64,000 nucleotides of DNA from Acidobacteriota bacterium (GCA_020199835.1 JAIVJV010000008.1:463712-527711); one strand, 5' to 3'. Counted from the first letter of the stretch, positions 47,345 through 56,458 are shown. The notes: generated by a model not told the origin, from the sequence alone. A program made the numbers and translations.

Positions 47345-47747
47345 GGAGCAGCTTGATCTCGTCTCCCTGTTCGCCGACCTCGACGCGAAGCAGGTCGCGC
47401 ATCGAGAGCATGCCGACCCAGCGTTCACCATCGACCACCGGCAGGTGACGAGTACCAATTAGCTCCATGCGTTCGAGGGCCTGATGGGGAGTTTCGTCAC
47501 ACTGGATCACCGCGCGTAGCTCGCTGGTCACTTCCCCTACCTTCACGCTCTGCGGGTTTCGCTGCGGAACGACGATGCGGTTCAAAACGTCGCGCTCGGA
47601 AAACACGCCGAGCAGTCTTCCGTCGTCGTCAATGACACACACCGCGCCAATGTTTCGCGCAGCCATAAACTCCGCGGCCTCCTGCACGGTGGCAGAAGAT
47701 TTCGTCGAGTAAGGCTCGCGGTTCCGGATCACATCGCGGATCAGCAT
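47325..47747 (-). CDS. Two-CBS-domain protein
   Basis: A 140-residue protein consisting of a CBS pair: AAEFMAARNIGAVCVIDDDGRLLGVFSERDVL and MELIGTRHLPVVDGERWVGMLSMRDLL. Such modules bind adenosine nucleotides and regulate partner proteins. The ATG is preceded by GGAGGCGA. The gene end overlaps the start of the downstream dehydrogenase. Confidence 0.93.
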   Translation of the reverse strand: MLIRDVIRNREPYSTKSSATVQEAAEFMAARNIGAVCVIDDDGRLLGVFSERDVLNRIVVPQRNPQSVKVGEVTSELRAVIQCDETPHQALERMELIGTRHLPVVDGERWVGMLSMRDLLRVEVGEQGDEIKLLHEYIQH

Positions 47748-47915
47748 CGCATTCGCCTCCTGATTTGGCTGTTGGGGTAGCCGGTATTATAGACGTGACT
47801 CTGCGTTTTGGGGAACTTTCTTCTTTGTGCCTGGTGCTTGGAGCTTTGTGTTTTGTCGTTGGGCGGTGACTAGAGTCAGCGACAAAGTACGAAGATCGAA
47901 GAACGAAGCTCAAAG

Positions 47916-48932
47916 TTAGAACAAAGTGGGCTGGGCCGAGGGACGCTGGAAAGTAGAGGTTTCAGACGTTTCGTGAGTGCGTTTTTTATTGAAGCCGAGG
48001 CGCTGGCAGTGAATCTTGAAGAGACGTTCGGTCGCGGCCCAATACTCACCTTTGCCGCGCATTCTTTCGCCGAAGGTACTTGAATTGAGTTTGCCGTCGC
48101 GCGCCTCGCGAATGCGGTTCATCACGCGATCGGCTTTCGTCGGCAACTTCTCACGCAGACGCTCTTCGAAATACGGCGCCACGCTACCCGGCAATCGCAG
48201 CATGTTGATGAACGCGTGTTGCGCGCCCGCTTCTTTCGCACGTTTTAGCAACACGGGAATGTCTGTGGTGAGACCGGGAATGACCGGGGCGATACCGATG
48301 CCGACGGTGATGCCGGCGGCGGCGAGTGCTTCCATCGCGTGGAAACGCGCTTCGGGCAAAGGCGCATAAGGTTCCACCGCTCTCGCGCTTTCTACGTCGA
48401 TAAACGGAATCGTCAGAAACACGCCGACGTGCGCGTTGCGCGACAACTCCTGCAATACGTCGATGTCGCGCCGGATCATGGCTGACTTCGTGATGACACC
48501 GACCGGCTGGCGAAACTCCGCGCAGACTTCGAGACATCGTCGCGTGAGTTTGTAGTTTGCTTCCAGCGGTATGTACGGATCAGAAGTAAACGAAAAAACG
48601 ATCTCGTCGCCTTTCCATGACGGTTTCAGCAACTCCTCGCGCAGGAGTTCCGGGGCTCTGACTTTCACCACGATCTTGCGATCGAAATCTGTACCTGCGC
48701 CGTAGCCGAGGTATTCGTGAGTGGGCCGGCTGAAACAATAAGTGCAGCCGTGAATACAGCCGCGATAACAGTTGACCGTGTAATCAAAACCAACGTCGGG
48801 GCTATCGTTGTGCGTGATGATTCGGCGCGTCTCGGTCTCTTCAAAGACTTCGAGCTTGGTTTCGGGAGGCTCGCCAATCCACTCGACGGAGTGAGTCAGC
48901 CAGGGATTTGGTGGGTTCGCAACGTATTGCAT
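47916..48932 (-). CDS. SPL-family radical SAM protein
   Basis: A 338-residue radical SAM protein. The 4Fe-4S cluster is bound by the three Cys of CIHGCTYC in [21 protein letters not shown]. Downstream motifs ([30 protein letters not shown]) and length fit the spore-photoproduct-lyase-like Rv2578c group. Not the true SplB, as its final Cys region differs; the reaction is unknown. It is separated from the CBS gene by about 170 bases. Confidence 0.88.
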   Translation of the reverse strand: MQYVANPPNPWLTHSVEWIGEPPETKLEVFEETETRRIITHNDSPDVGFDYTVNCYRGCIHGCTYCFSRPTHEYLGYGAGTDFDRKIVVKVRAPELLREELLKPSWKGDEIVFSFTSDPYIPLEANYKLTRRCLEVCAEFRQPVGVITKSAMIRRDIDVLQELSRNAHVGVFLTIPFIDVESARAVEPYAPLPEARFHAMEALAAAGITVGIGIAPVIPGLTTDIPVLLKRAKEAGAQHAFINMLRLPGSVAPYFEERLREKLPTKADRVMNRIREARDGKLNSSTFGERMRGKGEYWAATERLFKIHCQRLGFNKKRTHETSETSTFQRPSAQPTLF

Positions 48933-48950
48933 CTTTCGAACCTTACAAAC

Positions 48951-49163
48951 TCATTCGTTCGGAACAGTTGCCGTCATTGACTCGACTGCCGTAAAGAAGA
49001 TGAAAACAGGTTTGCTGTCAGCAGCGGCCGTATCGCTCAGACAGACGTAATCGTTGGTGATCTCGACGACGCGTCCTTCATAAATGCCGCCCGAGATAGT
49101 TTTGAGACTAATGGTCTCGCCCTTAAAACGGCGAAAGAGATTTTCAATATGTTGTCCGGCCAT
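48951..49163 (-). CDS. Small protein with Sm/Hfq-like pattern
   Basis: A 70-residue protein. LFRRFKGETISLKTISGGIYEGRVVEITNDYVCLSD reads like the Sm1 motif of the Sm/Hfq fold (strand, turn with conserved Gly, strand, Asn-Asp-Tyr-Val). No clear Sm2 motif follows. It may bind RNA, but this is inference. The ATG is good and the gene sits between radical SAM and VOC genes on the same strand. Confidence 0.6.
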   Translation of the reverse strand: MAGQHIENLFRRFKGETISLKTISGGIYEGRVVEITNDYVCLSDTAAADSKPVFIFFTAVESMTATVPNE

Positions 49164-49166
49164 CGC

Positions 49167-49595
49167 TTACCCCGTTTCTGTCGCAGTTGCCAACGGCTGA
49201 CTTTCTTGCGTCATGGTCCAGGTCACAAAGAAGAAGCGGTACTTGTCCGGATCTTCCAGAGTGACAAAACGTCCGCCCCAACCTTCATCGATTGGAGGCT
49301 GAACGTCGGCTCCCTTCTCGACCAGCTGGTCGTAAAAGCGATCGACGTCCTCAACCCCGACGAAGAAGTGAACACCGCGTCCGCGCCGCAACATGGTTTC
49401 GAGGTGTTGGGCCAACGTGATTCTCAGTTCCCCGCCGCGAAGTCGCGCCATCGGGGGCTCGGAGCTGAGACTCATCGACTCGACTTCAAACCCGAGCACG
49501 TCTCGATAGAACACGACTGACTCTTCGAGACTATTGACCTCAAAAAACAGCAGGTCCAGACCGCTTATCATCTCGCTTCCGTTCTCAATAACCAT
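49167..49595 (-). CDS. VOC-family (glyoxalase/dioxygenase superfamily) protein
   Basis: A 142-residue protein with one VOC module pair: LDLLFFEVNSLEESVVFYRDVLGFEVE and GVHFFVGVEDVDRFYDQLVEKGADV ... EGWGGRFVTLEDPDKYRFFF. Metal ligands are only partly visible, so the reaction is unknown. The start overlaps the end of the J-domain gene by 11 bases. Confidence 0.85.
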   Translation of the reverse strand: MVIENGSEMISGLDLLFFEVNSLEESVVFYRDVLGFEVESMSLSSEPPMARLRGGELRITLAQHLETMLRRGRGVHFFVGVEDVDRFYDQLVEKGADVQPPIDEGWGGRFVTLEDPDKYRFFFVTWTMTQESQPLATATETG

Positions 49596-50148
49596 AAGTC
49601 AGCAACAGGTAAAGCCCATACGCGCTCGTTACAATCACGGTCCAAAACGCCACTTCCTGAAGCCGCGTGTGCCGCTTGAAACGGTTCGTCACCGGTAACG
49701 AATCATTTACTGCCACCATTGCGCTACGCGCGAGCAGCACACCAAACGCTACGACCAGAACCGCGACGATCGCGAGCGGCCACAAAAACCCGATCCACTG
49801 GATGCGCACCAGAAATAGCAAAAATAATCCGGTAAACAAACACAGAAACGCGCTCAGGCAATGTCCCAGCACGCCAACGTCCCGGGCGGTCGGTGTCGAA
49901 GCCGGAACGAAATCGGTAAACCGTGGCGCCGTGGTTGTCCTCGACTCGTCGTATGCGCGACGCAACGTGGCATCCTTCAACACGCCATACGCCTCGTTCA
50001 CCGTCTTCATCTGTTCTTCGTTACCGCCGCGATCCGGATGGTGCTTCGCAGCCTCGCGCTTGTACTGCCGATCGATGTCGCGCTGCGAGGCGTCCTTGTC
50101 GACGCCTAAAACGCCATAGTAGTCTTTGTTCGAATCGAACTGGTTCAT
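49585..50148 (-). CDS. Membrane-bound J-domain protein
   Basis: A 187-residue protein with an N-terminal J domain (DYYGVLGVDKDASQRDIDRQYKREAAKHHPDRGG, HPD motif intact; about residues 9-70), which would stimulate a DnaK ATPase. The C-terminal half has three membrane helices (about 96-145 and 165-185), so it acts at the membrane. No Gly/Phe or Zn region, thus not canonical DnaJ. Confidence 0.88.
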   Translation of the reverse strand: MNQFDSNKDYYGVLGVDKDASQRDIDRQYKREAAKHHPDRGGNEEQMKTVNEAYGVLKDATLRRAYDESRTTTAPRFTDFVPASTPTARDVGVLGHCLSAFLCLFTGLFLLFLVRIQWIGFLWPLAIVAVLVVAFGVLLARSAMVAVNDSLPVTNRFKRHTRLQEVAFWTVIVTSAYGLYLLLTYGY

Positions 50149-50213
50149 AGGGAGTTGTCAGATTCTAGAGTCGCCATTTTCATTTGGCAATCTGTGTTTT
50201 CCGTGTCGAATCT

Positions 50214-50567
50214 ATGCCTGAATTTCAAGCCGGGGATGATTTAATTTTTCAACTCGAAAGCGGCTTCGGGTTACTGCGGGTGCTCGCGGTTGAGGGCGAA
50301 GGCGCGGACAGTGTGTGGCACTTGCTTGCTTACGAAGATTTCTATCCGAACGTAGAATCGGCTGAGTCGGCGCTTGCTGGACCACAGGCGTTGGCGGTGC
50401 GCAAAGCACATATGGCGCTGACGAATCGTGCGTTTGAACGCACGCCCGCGGCGCGTCTTGGTAATCGTCCGGTGCGTGACGATGAGTTGGGGGAGTATCG
50501 CAAGTGGCTTGAAACCGACCGCCCTGTTTCGGATCGATCTGCTTTATTAATGCTTGGGATTCGTTAA
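50214..50567 (+). CDS. Small protein of unknown function
   Basis: A 117-residue soluble protein (MPEFQAGDDLIFQLESGFGLLRVLAVEG...). It begins with a small beta-barrel-like part (GDDLIFQLESGFGLLRVLAV) and continues with helices (AVRKAHMALTNRAFERTPAARL, ELGEYRKWLETDRP). No family recognised. An upstream in-frame ATG at 50184 exists, but the ATG at 50214 begins the conserved-looking part. It precedes the M1 peptidase by 24 bases and may share its transcript. Confidence 0.6.
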   Translation: MPEFQAGDDLIFQLESGFGLLRVLAVEGEGADSVWHLLAYEDFYPNVESAESALAGPQALAVRKAHMALTNRAFERTPAARLGNRPVRDDELGEYRKWLETDRPVSDRSALLMLGIR

Positions 50568-50590
50568 ATTGGTTTTAAGATACGGTTAAA

Positions 50591-52234
50591 ATGAAGAAAC
50601 CTTCTTTCTCTCGCCTGTGGCTCCTAGCCCTGATTCTAACCGTAACCTCGCTCGCGAACGCCGCGCGCGTCGAACGCCTGATCGACACCTGGCAACCAAA
50701 ACACTACGTCGTCAACATCACGCTCAACGATCAACTCTCCGAGATCTCCGCAACCGTACGCATCGACGCCCTGATCCTGAAACCGACAACACTGATCGAT
50801 CTCGACTTCGGCGAACTAACGATCGACACCGTCACCCTGGACTCAAAAACAGTTCCCTTCACCCATCGTAACGGCAAACTCCACCTCAACCTCCCACAAC
50901 GTTCACTACCCGGCACAGTCCACGCAGTCACCGTCCAATACCACGGCAAACCAAAAGATGGCTTGATTCTTAGCGCCGACAAAGACGGCAAACCATCAGC
51001 GGTCGGTGACAACTGGCCCAACCGCGTTCATCACTGGATACCTACATTTGATCATCCATCAGCGAAAGCGACCGTCACCTTCAACATCACCGCGCCGGCA
51101 AACAACGAAGTCGTCGCCAACGGCCGCCTGGACCACGTCGCAACCAGTTCCAGTAACACTCGGACCTGGACCTTCGCTGAACGCGCACCGATTCCGCCGT
51201 ACTGCATGATCATCGCAGTGGGCCAGTTCAAGACTTTCCAACCAACGGAACGTTCGCTGACACCGCTTTCCTACTACGTTCCGCAATCCGACGCGCCGCA
51301 TGCCATCAAAGGCTTTGCTCCTGCGAATCCTTCAGTGTCGTTCTTCAGTGAAACGATCGCGCCGTACCCTTACGAAAAGCTCGCGCTGATCGTCGGCGCA
51401 ACGCAGTTCGGCGGCATGGAAAACTCAGGTGCTATCGTTTTCTCGCGCACGTTGTTCGATCCCAGACCTCGAGCGCGGATCAGTAAGACGTACGGAATCC
51501 CGATGGGAATTACGAGCCTGATCGCGCACGAGATCGCGCACCAGTGGTTTGGCGATTCAGTGACCGAGTCGACGTGGGCTGACCTGTGGCTGAGTGAAGG
51601 CTTCGCGACTTACTTCGCCGGACTCTTCTTGGAGAAGTACGAGAGCGAAGAGGCATTTCAACGTTACATGAGCGACGCCGCCGCAGCCGCGTTTGGGTTC
51701 GAAAAGCAGAAGCGTATGCCGATCGTCGATCGTGACACGGAAGATTTGATGGATCTGCTCAACGCGAACAACTATCAAAAAGGCGCGTGGGTGTTGCACA
51801 TGTTGCGCTCGAGCATGGGTGATGAAGTGTTCTTTCGCGCGATTAGAAGTTATTACCAGGCGCACGTGAGCAAGACCGCGAACAGCGAAGATCTGCGTGC
51901 GGCGCTTGAGAAAGCTTCGGGCCGCAACTTACGCCCGTTCTTCGCGCGCTGGATCTACGACAGTGGGCATCCGCAGTATGAGCTCTCGTGGCAGTGGCTA
52001 CGCGATCGGGAACTGCGGCTCGTGCTGCGGCAGGTGCAACCGGGTAACGTGTTTGCGGATCCCGTACCTGTTAGCATCCGCACTGCTTCCGGAACCCGCG
52101 ACATTGTTCTCAAACCGATGGGCAGGGCGACGACCGTAACGATTCGGTTACGCGAAAAGCCTTTGATGATCGGACTAGATCCACGCAACACACTGCTGAA
52201 GGAATCGCGCATCTCGCCCGCATTCCCGTCGTAA
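50591..52234 (+). CDS. M1-family aminopeptidase
   Basis: A 547-residue exported zinc aminopeptidase. Signal peptide (KKPSFSRLWLLALILTVTSLANA). Exopeptidase motif GGMENSGAIVF (the GAMEN equivalent) and the zinc motif HEIAHQWFGDS with His313, Glu314, His317 and Glu336 (HExxH-18-E). It removes N-terminal residues from peptides. It is shorter than the 850-residue classical form and lacks the large C-terminal helical domain. It faces the tRNA-Pro(CGG). Confidence 0.9.
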   Translation: MKKPSFSRLWLLALILTVTSLANAARVERLIDTWQPKHYVVNITLNDQLSEISATVRIDALILKPTTLIDLDFGELTIDTVTLDSKTVPFTHRNGKLHLNLPQRSLPGTVHAVTVQYHGKPKDGLILSADKDGKPSAVGDNWPNRVHHWIPTFDHPSAKATVTFNITAPANNEVVANGRLDHVATSSSNTRTWTFAERAPIPPYCMIIAVGQFKTFQPTERSLTPLSYYVPQSDAPHAIKGFAPANPSVSFFSETIAPYPYEKLALIVGATQFGGMENSGAIVFSRTLFDPRPRARISKTYGIPMGITSLIAHEIAHQWFGDSVTESTWADLWLSEGFATYFAGLFLEKYESEEAFQRYMSDAAAAAFGFEKQKRMPIVDRDTEDLMDLLNANNYQKGAWVLHMLRSSMGDEVFFRAIRSYYQAHVSKTANSEDLRAALEKASGRNLRPFFARWIYDSGHPQYELSWQWLRDRELRLVLRQVQPGNVFADPVPVSIRTASGTRDIVLKPMGRATTVTIRLREKPLMIGLDPRNTLLKESRISPAFPS

Positions 52235-52383
52235 CCAACATGGATTAGCCGCATGGATTACCCGCTAAAGGTGAGTTACCTGGACCATTCGCGCCGGAGG
52301 ATCCGGCATCATGCGCGGTACCGCCGGTACGACGCGAGAGTGACGGAAGAGCGGCGCGCGAGCGATGCGAGAGTGACGCGTGT

Positions 52384-52412
52384 TTGACACTCGCAGCTTG
52401 CTTGCCTATCAT
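52384..52412 (+). promoter_or_regulatory. Sigma70-type promoter of tRNA-Pro(CGG)
   Basis: TTGACA at 52384-52389 and TATCAT at 52407-52412 with a 17-base spacer; transcription would start a few bases before the tRNA at 52423. Confidence 0.75.
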
Positions 52413-52422
52413 CCAGCATCGT

Positions 52423-52499
<77 letters not shown>

Positions 52500-52505
52500 A
52501 TAACA

Positions 52506-53600
52506 TCAACAACTTACGGCTGCCAGCACTGGCGGCCGTATTTCATTTGTGGCCAATTTGTGGACATTTTTTTCGATCAAAGCCACTTGACGCGTGAGTC
52601 GATGGGCTCGGATATATCTTTCGGTAGTCTTCATATCGCGATGACCCATCAGTGCTTTGATCGTGAATGCGTCATAACCTGCGATAGCCAATCGCGTGCA
52701 AAACGTGGCTCTGAGATCATGCCATTCCAGGTTTCTGAGTTCAGCTAGATCGCATGCTGTACCGAATGCTCTTTTGACATCCGTATAAGGCTTCTTCGTC
52801 TTCGGATTCACGAACACGAATTCATCGGCCTTCTTATTCTCACAGAGTTTCCAGAGAATTGGCTTCACGCGCTCGTCTAAGACATCCATTGGAATTTCCC
52901 GATTTCTCTTCCCCTTGGTTCGACTTGCGACCACGACATTGCGGAAAAAATCCACTTGGTCGCGGCGCAATTTTAGTTGTTCCTGTTTTCTTAGTCCTAA
53001 GCCTAAAGCAACGATCACCATAGCGTGCAAATGCTCCCGCGGACCTATCAACCAGCTCATGAGGTCAGCTTCTTCAACCGGTGTAAGGAACCGGTAGCGC
53101 TCGTTATCCAGCTTGAACTTCTTCACGCGTTGACACGGATTCGCATCAGCCTTACCGACTTCAATAGCCAGGGTATAAACTCGCGATAGCAGCTCAAACT
53201 CCCGGTTGACTGATGCAGGCGCTCGTTGGGTATCGTGCTTGGTCTCAGTGGCCAGCCTCTTGCTCTTGAAACGTTCGACATCAAGCGGCTGAATTTCTTT
53301 CAACTTTTTCTCCCCGAAGTAGTTCTTGAGAGTGACCGAGTTGTAGTGATCGTTTAGCCATGAGGTTTTATTCGACTTAGCCCAGGGCATGTAAATGTCA
53401 TCGATAAAACTGGCCAGCATCATCGTACCTGTGTCTCTCTTGCCGTACCTACCTTCGAAGACGTCCTGCTTGATCTTGCTCTCCGCTTGTTCTGCGTCCT
53501 TTTTAGTACGCGCCTCGGGAATTGACCCACGGTATCGCACTCCACGCACCCGGAAGTAGTAATGCCAGTGCGTGCCCCTACCTCTTTTGAAAACCGACAT
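52506..53600 (-). CDS. Tyrosine-type integrase of an integrative element
   Basis: A 364-residue tyrosine recombinase. N-terminal DNA-binding arm and SAM-like core (SVFKRGRGTHWHYYFRVRG), then the catalytic domain with Arg in LGLGLRKQEQLKL, His-x-x-Arg in EWHDLRATFCTRLA, His in LMGHRDMKTTERYI with the nucleophile Tyr. It mediates integration at the tRNA 3' end. The ATG at 53600 follows AAGGAGA at close range; an upstream in-frame start at 53657 is less likely. The 3' end of the gene reads into the tRNA terminator. Confidence 0.93.
   Translation of the reverse strand: MSVFKRGRGTHWHYYFRVRGVRYRGSIPEARTKKDAEQAESKIKQDVFEGRYGKRDTGTMMLASFIDDIYMPWAKSNKTSWLNDHYNSVTLKNYFGEKKLKEIQPLDVERFKSKRLATETKHDTQRAPASVNREFELLSRVYTLAIEVGKADANPCQRVKKFKLDNERYRFLTPVEEADLMSWLIGPREHLHAMVIVALGLGLRKQEQLKLRRDQVDFFRNVVVASRTKGKRNREIPMDVLDERVKPILWKLCENKKADEFVFVNPKTKKPYTDVKRAFGTACDLAELRNLEWHDLRATFCTRLAIAGYDAFTIKALMGHRDMKTTERYIRAHRLTRQVALIEKNVHKLATNEIRPPVLAAVSC
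52515..52556. repeat. tRNA-Pro downstream element and integrase 3' end (copy 2)
   Basis: The segment carries a 10-bp stem (TACGGCTGCC / GGCGGCCGTA, one G-U pair) with a six-base loop and a T-rich tail, so it is a terminator for the tRNA. Its bases also encode the C-terminus of the integrase on the minus strand. It matches 11147-11188 after the other tRNA-Pro at 37 of 42 positions. Confidence 0.75.
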
Positions 53601-53666
53601 TTTTTCTCCTTGAGGTTGCAGCCACCAAAGAGAATGGCCGCATACTAACACCTTCAACCTATGTCG

Positions 53667-53867
53667 TCATTTGTTATTTCCAGCCTTGGTCCAGGCGATG
53701 ATCTCATTGAGATCGAAGCGCAATATGTTCGAGCCAGGTGGCTTGCGGTAAGGAATCCGCTTCCGCGCAACCATCTCGTAGATCGTGCGCGGTTTGACAT
53801 TCAAGAAGGCTGCAACTTCGCCAACGTTAAGCAACCGCGGAGAGTCTGGTACCTTTAAAAGCTGCAT
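53667..53867 (-). CDS. Excisionase-like MerR/HTH_17 protein
   Basis: A 66-residue helix-turn-helix protein (LLNVGEVAAFLNVKPRTIYEMVARKRIPYRK ... LRFDLNEIIAWTK), the HTH_17/excisionase pattern. Immediately upstream of and on the same strand as the integrase, so it is the likely recombination directionality factor or a regulator of the integrase. Confidence 0.85.
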   Translation of the reverse strand: MQLLKVPDSPRLLNVGEVAAFLNVKPRTIYEMVARKRIPYRKPPGSNILRFDLNEIIAWTKAGNNK

Positions 53868-54407
53868 TGCTAAGCACCGTCAACGGAATTGTGGGGCGCA
53901 CAATGTTCATTCAATACTTATGCCGTTGTAATTCTGCTCGGAGAGTTCGAGTACCGTGGGAACGAAAAGTAGGACTAACTAAAACTTCGACAGGCCCGCA
54001 CGCCAAAGAGGTTTTTTTTGGGACCGGGTGCTCAGAAAACTGGTCAATGCATGCCCAAGATCCCGGCGTAAACTGCTTTCTCCGAAGGGTATGGCCCGCG
54101 TTGCTGCCACTGCACAACGGGAGTTCCGCACCTACGGGAACGGCTGCAACAGTGGATTTATCGAAGGTTAGATTGTTTGGTAGGTTCGAAACTAACACAC
54201 GGACTTAAAATCCTCAGTGCGCCGTAGTACCTAGTGCTACCAAACGATACTAAGCAGTATTTACCGACGTTTCAGCCGTTGAAAGTAGCTTACGTCCTGC
54301 TTCGTATCACTAGGTGATCCACGCATCTTCCACGCATCTTTGGACCAAAGAAAAATAATGACTCTCTAACAATCCGTTCTCATTAAGGGGATGTAAGACT
54401 TGTTGCA
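53868..54407. other. Gene-free left part of the element
   Basis: About 540 bases with no convincing coding region; a frame on the plus strand up to 54208 has atypical composition. There is a short direct repeat (CCACGCATCTT twice) near 54316. It probably holds the integrase/excisionase promoter region and recombination-protein sites. Confidence 0.4.
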
Positions 54408-54436
54408 TTGACAGAGTTCTTCATAACCGTAAAATG
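54408..54436 (+). promoter_or_regulatory. Consensus sigma70 promoter of a candidate small RNA
   Basis: TTGACA at 54408-54413 and TAAAAT at 54431-54436 with a spacer of exactly 17 bases, as strong as the tRNA promoters in the window. No open reading frame begins directly after it. Confidence 0.75.
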
Positions 54437-54442
54437 CCTTGC

Positions 54443-54540
54443 AATCGGGTTTAGGTCACTGGGGTGAGGACAGTGACCCTGAAAGCTGAACGCTTTCACC
54501 CAACCTTGAGAGGCCGGTCCAAACCGGCCTTTCGGTTTTA
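54443..54540 (+). ncRNA. Candidate small RNA with three hairpins
   Basis: Starting about seven bases after the -10 element, about 98 bases fold into three consecutive stems: GGTCACTG / CAGTGACC with loop GGGTGAGGA (54455-54479), GAAAGC / GCTTTC with loop TGAAC (54481-54497), and GGCCGGT / ACCGGCC (54512-54529) followed by TTTCGGTTTT, an intrinsic terminator. Promoter, folding and terminator together indicate a discrete transcript. I know no family. It is encoded in the integrated element, 250 bases before the nuclease-like gene. Confidence 0.6.
54512..54540 (+). terminator. Intrinsic terminator of the candidate small RNA
   Basis: Stem GGCCGGT / ACCGGCC with a four-base loop, followed by a T-rich tract. 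Confidence 0.8.
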
Positions 54541-54793
54541 GGACAAGCCCATAACTAAAGGTGAGTCGCAAGACTCTGCGCCAGGCAACAACCACCGATC
54601 GGAAAGATTCTGCCCAGAGCCACTTTTAAACGAAGATCGGCAGTAGTCTTAAATCACCGTGTACACCCAAATCTTTCATTTGCATCAGTAAAGTCGTTTT
54701 GGGTTCAACGTGAGTTGATCTCCCCGGATTTGGCACTCCAGTGAAGCGTACGCAGGTTTTCACCTTGCTGCCCAAGCTACCTATTGGGGTCTG

Positions 54794-56452
54794 GTGTGGA
54801 AACACGGCGTCACCAATGAGAGAGTAGAATCAGCACTAATGGGAAATGAAGTAGATCACGATACACTCCTCACGATGCTGGCCGAGGCTCACGCTCGGGT
54901 TGACGCGAAAATTCATGAGCATAGCCAACTTCTCAAAGCTGCTGCCAAAGCAGATTGGGACAAGCCCGCCACGGATCGCGCTAACGAAGCATTAAATGAG
55001 ATGCTAGCGGCACATAAAGAGTTCCAACATCTGCTCGAACGCGCCGAACAACAACTTGTAGCTGAAGGATATGTTTTCCCGCCTGAGCCAACTCCTGTTC
55101 CTCCTCAGGTTGACAGATTATGGAGAGAAGAACTCGAACGGGAAAAGGTCGCCGTCAATGCCTACATTGAAGATGCTTTAGCAGATGGCCTGGATTTTCT
55201 AATCAGCCGCCTTCCACAAGACTGGTGGAAAGAACAAAACCAACGACGAGAGGATTTTGGTCATGAACACTTACGCGAATCGGTTGTGCTGTTCGGCAGC
55301 GTTTCAGAGAGCCATTTAGCATCCCCAATTCACCAGTATGCTTATGCCTTAATGCTTGCTCGAGATAATCTCGCAGGACGTGAAAATTATGACATCTACT
55401 CCGGTGCGTTCCTTGTCCCGTTTATCGCGAAGCTATGCTCTCTGATCGATCCACTTCGGGAGGCGAAGAGCGGGTTTGACAAGCTGGATGAATTGCGGCT
55501 GGCGCCGAGCGGTGAAATTCCCTCACGTTTGTACGAGCTAATCGTGGGTGGCCGATGCGTATTAATGGGAAGAGATGTTGAGTTTCTTCCTGCCGACCCA
55601 GCAGAAGTCACCCCGGATCTACGCATTCTTAACTTAGGCTTCCCGGCAGTGGTCGAATGTAAGATGCAGAGCCGGCTCTCCGCGCATGAGAAGCTTGAAT
55701 TCGTGACGATGCAAGAGTTATTCAGCGCCTTGGCAATGGGCCCACATCGCTTGATAGGAATTCTCTCCATCGTTTCGACCGTACCGCTTGAGGATGTTGG
55801 AATCAAAGCGCTACTCGAGGCCTCTTTGAAATGCGTGGGCGGAATCGACCCTTATCAGTCGATTATTGAAGCATGGGGAACAATATCTTTCGCACCACTT
55901 GATCCTACGATTGAGCTGAGGGAGCCCACACGCATCTACAGTCCCGATTTTTTGGAAGCAGTGTTCGGGTGGGATTTCGAAACCACAGACTACGACGGGA
56001 TCTGTGCGCTGATTCGAAATAATCGCTCGATCACGGTTCTTCGTGCTGAGCTGCCTTTTTGCCTGAGATGGAGAAGCGAGGCCGAGAAGTCTCTCGATCG
56101 CAAAGCGAGATCGTTGGCGAGCCAATTATCTGAGGCGTTCTACCAAGTGCCGGTCGGCGAAGCTGGGTTTGTTTATGTTGCATATGAGGAGACGCATCGG
56201 GCCGCAATAGCCGACTGCCGCACACAGAAGTTTTTAGATCAGATCGCACAATGGGAGATCCGCAAGCGAGGCATCAATCCACAGCTGGTAGTGCTGAACA
56301 GACTATTCCTGAGTGCTTCGCATGAAGGCCGTCCCAACTTAGTTGAGAACGCGATATACACTACGTTCGGTCGCGGAAATAGTTGGGGAGAAGAGATGCC
56401 AATATCAGTTTTCATTGATCCTTCGGCCAAGCCCAAGGATACAGCTGATTAA
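54794..56452 (+). CDS. PD-(D/E)XK nuclease-like protein of the element
   Basis: A 552-residue soluble protein that I do not recognise as a family. Residues about 20-90 are helical, possibly coiled coil (EAHARVDAKIHEHSQLLK). The middle shows a restriction-endonuclease-like core: LYELIVGGRCVLMGRDVEFLP, then Asp275 in TPDLRI, and Glu288-Cys-Lys290 in AVVECKM, which fits PD-(D/E)XK spacing (ExK thirteen residues after D). The C-terminal part is beta-rich. The start is uncertain: GTG 54794 or ATG 54839. AT-richer than the chromosome around it. Position near an integrase suggests a defence or mobile-element role. Confidence 0.6.
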   Translation: MWKHGVTNERVESALMGNEVDHDTLLTMLAEAHARVDAKIHEHSQLLKAAAKADWDKPATDRANEALNEMLAAHKEFQHLLERAEQQLVAEGYVFPPEPTPVPPQVDRLWREELEREKVAVNAYIEDALADGLDFLISRLPQDWWKEQNQRREDFGHEHLRESVVLFGSVSESHLASPIHQYAYALMLARDNLAGRENYDIYSGAFLVPFIAKLCSLIDPLREAKSGFDKLDELRLAPSGEIPSRLYELIVGGRCVLMGRDVEFLPADPAEVTPDLRILNLGFPAVVECKMQSRLSAHEKLEFVTMQELFSALAMGPHRLIGILSIVSTVPLEDVGIKALLEASLKCVGGIDPYQSIIEAWGTISFAPLDPTIELREPTRIYSPDFLEAVFGWDFETTDYDGICALIRNNRSITVLRAELPFCLRWRSEAEKSLDRKARSLASQLSEAFYQVPVGEAGFVYVAYEETHRAAIADCRTQKFLDQIAQWEIRKRGINPQLVVLNRLFLSASHEGRPNLVENAIYTTFGRGNSWGEEMPISVFIDPSAKPKDTAD

Positions 56453-56458
56453 ACTTTA

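Noticed and set aside
47790..47910. Repetitive TTTGTG-rich intergenic text before the CBS gene
   Set aside because: Low-complexity repeats of short words without structure or coding; no function can be argued from sequence alone.
53867..54208. Plus-strand frame after the excisionase
   Set aside because: No ribosome site, unlikely composition and no similarity to known proteins; the region is better read as regulatory DNA of the element.
54190..54220. GGACTTAAAATCC resembling a tRNA-Leu anticodon arm
   Set aside because: No acceptor, D or T arm can be built around it; chance match.
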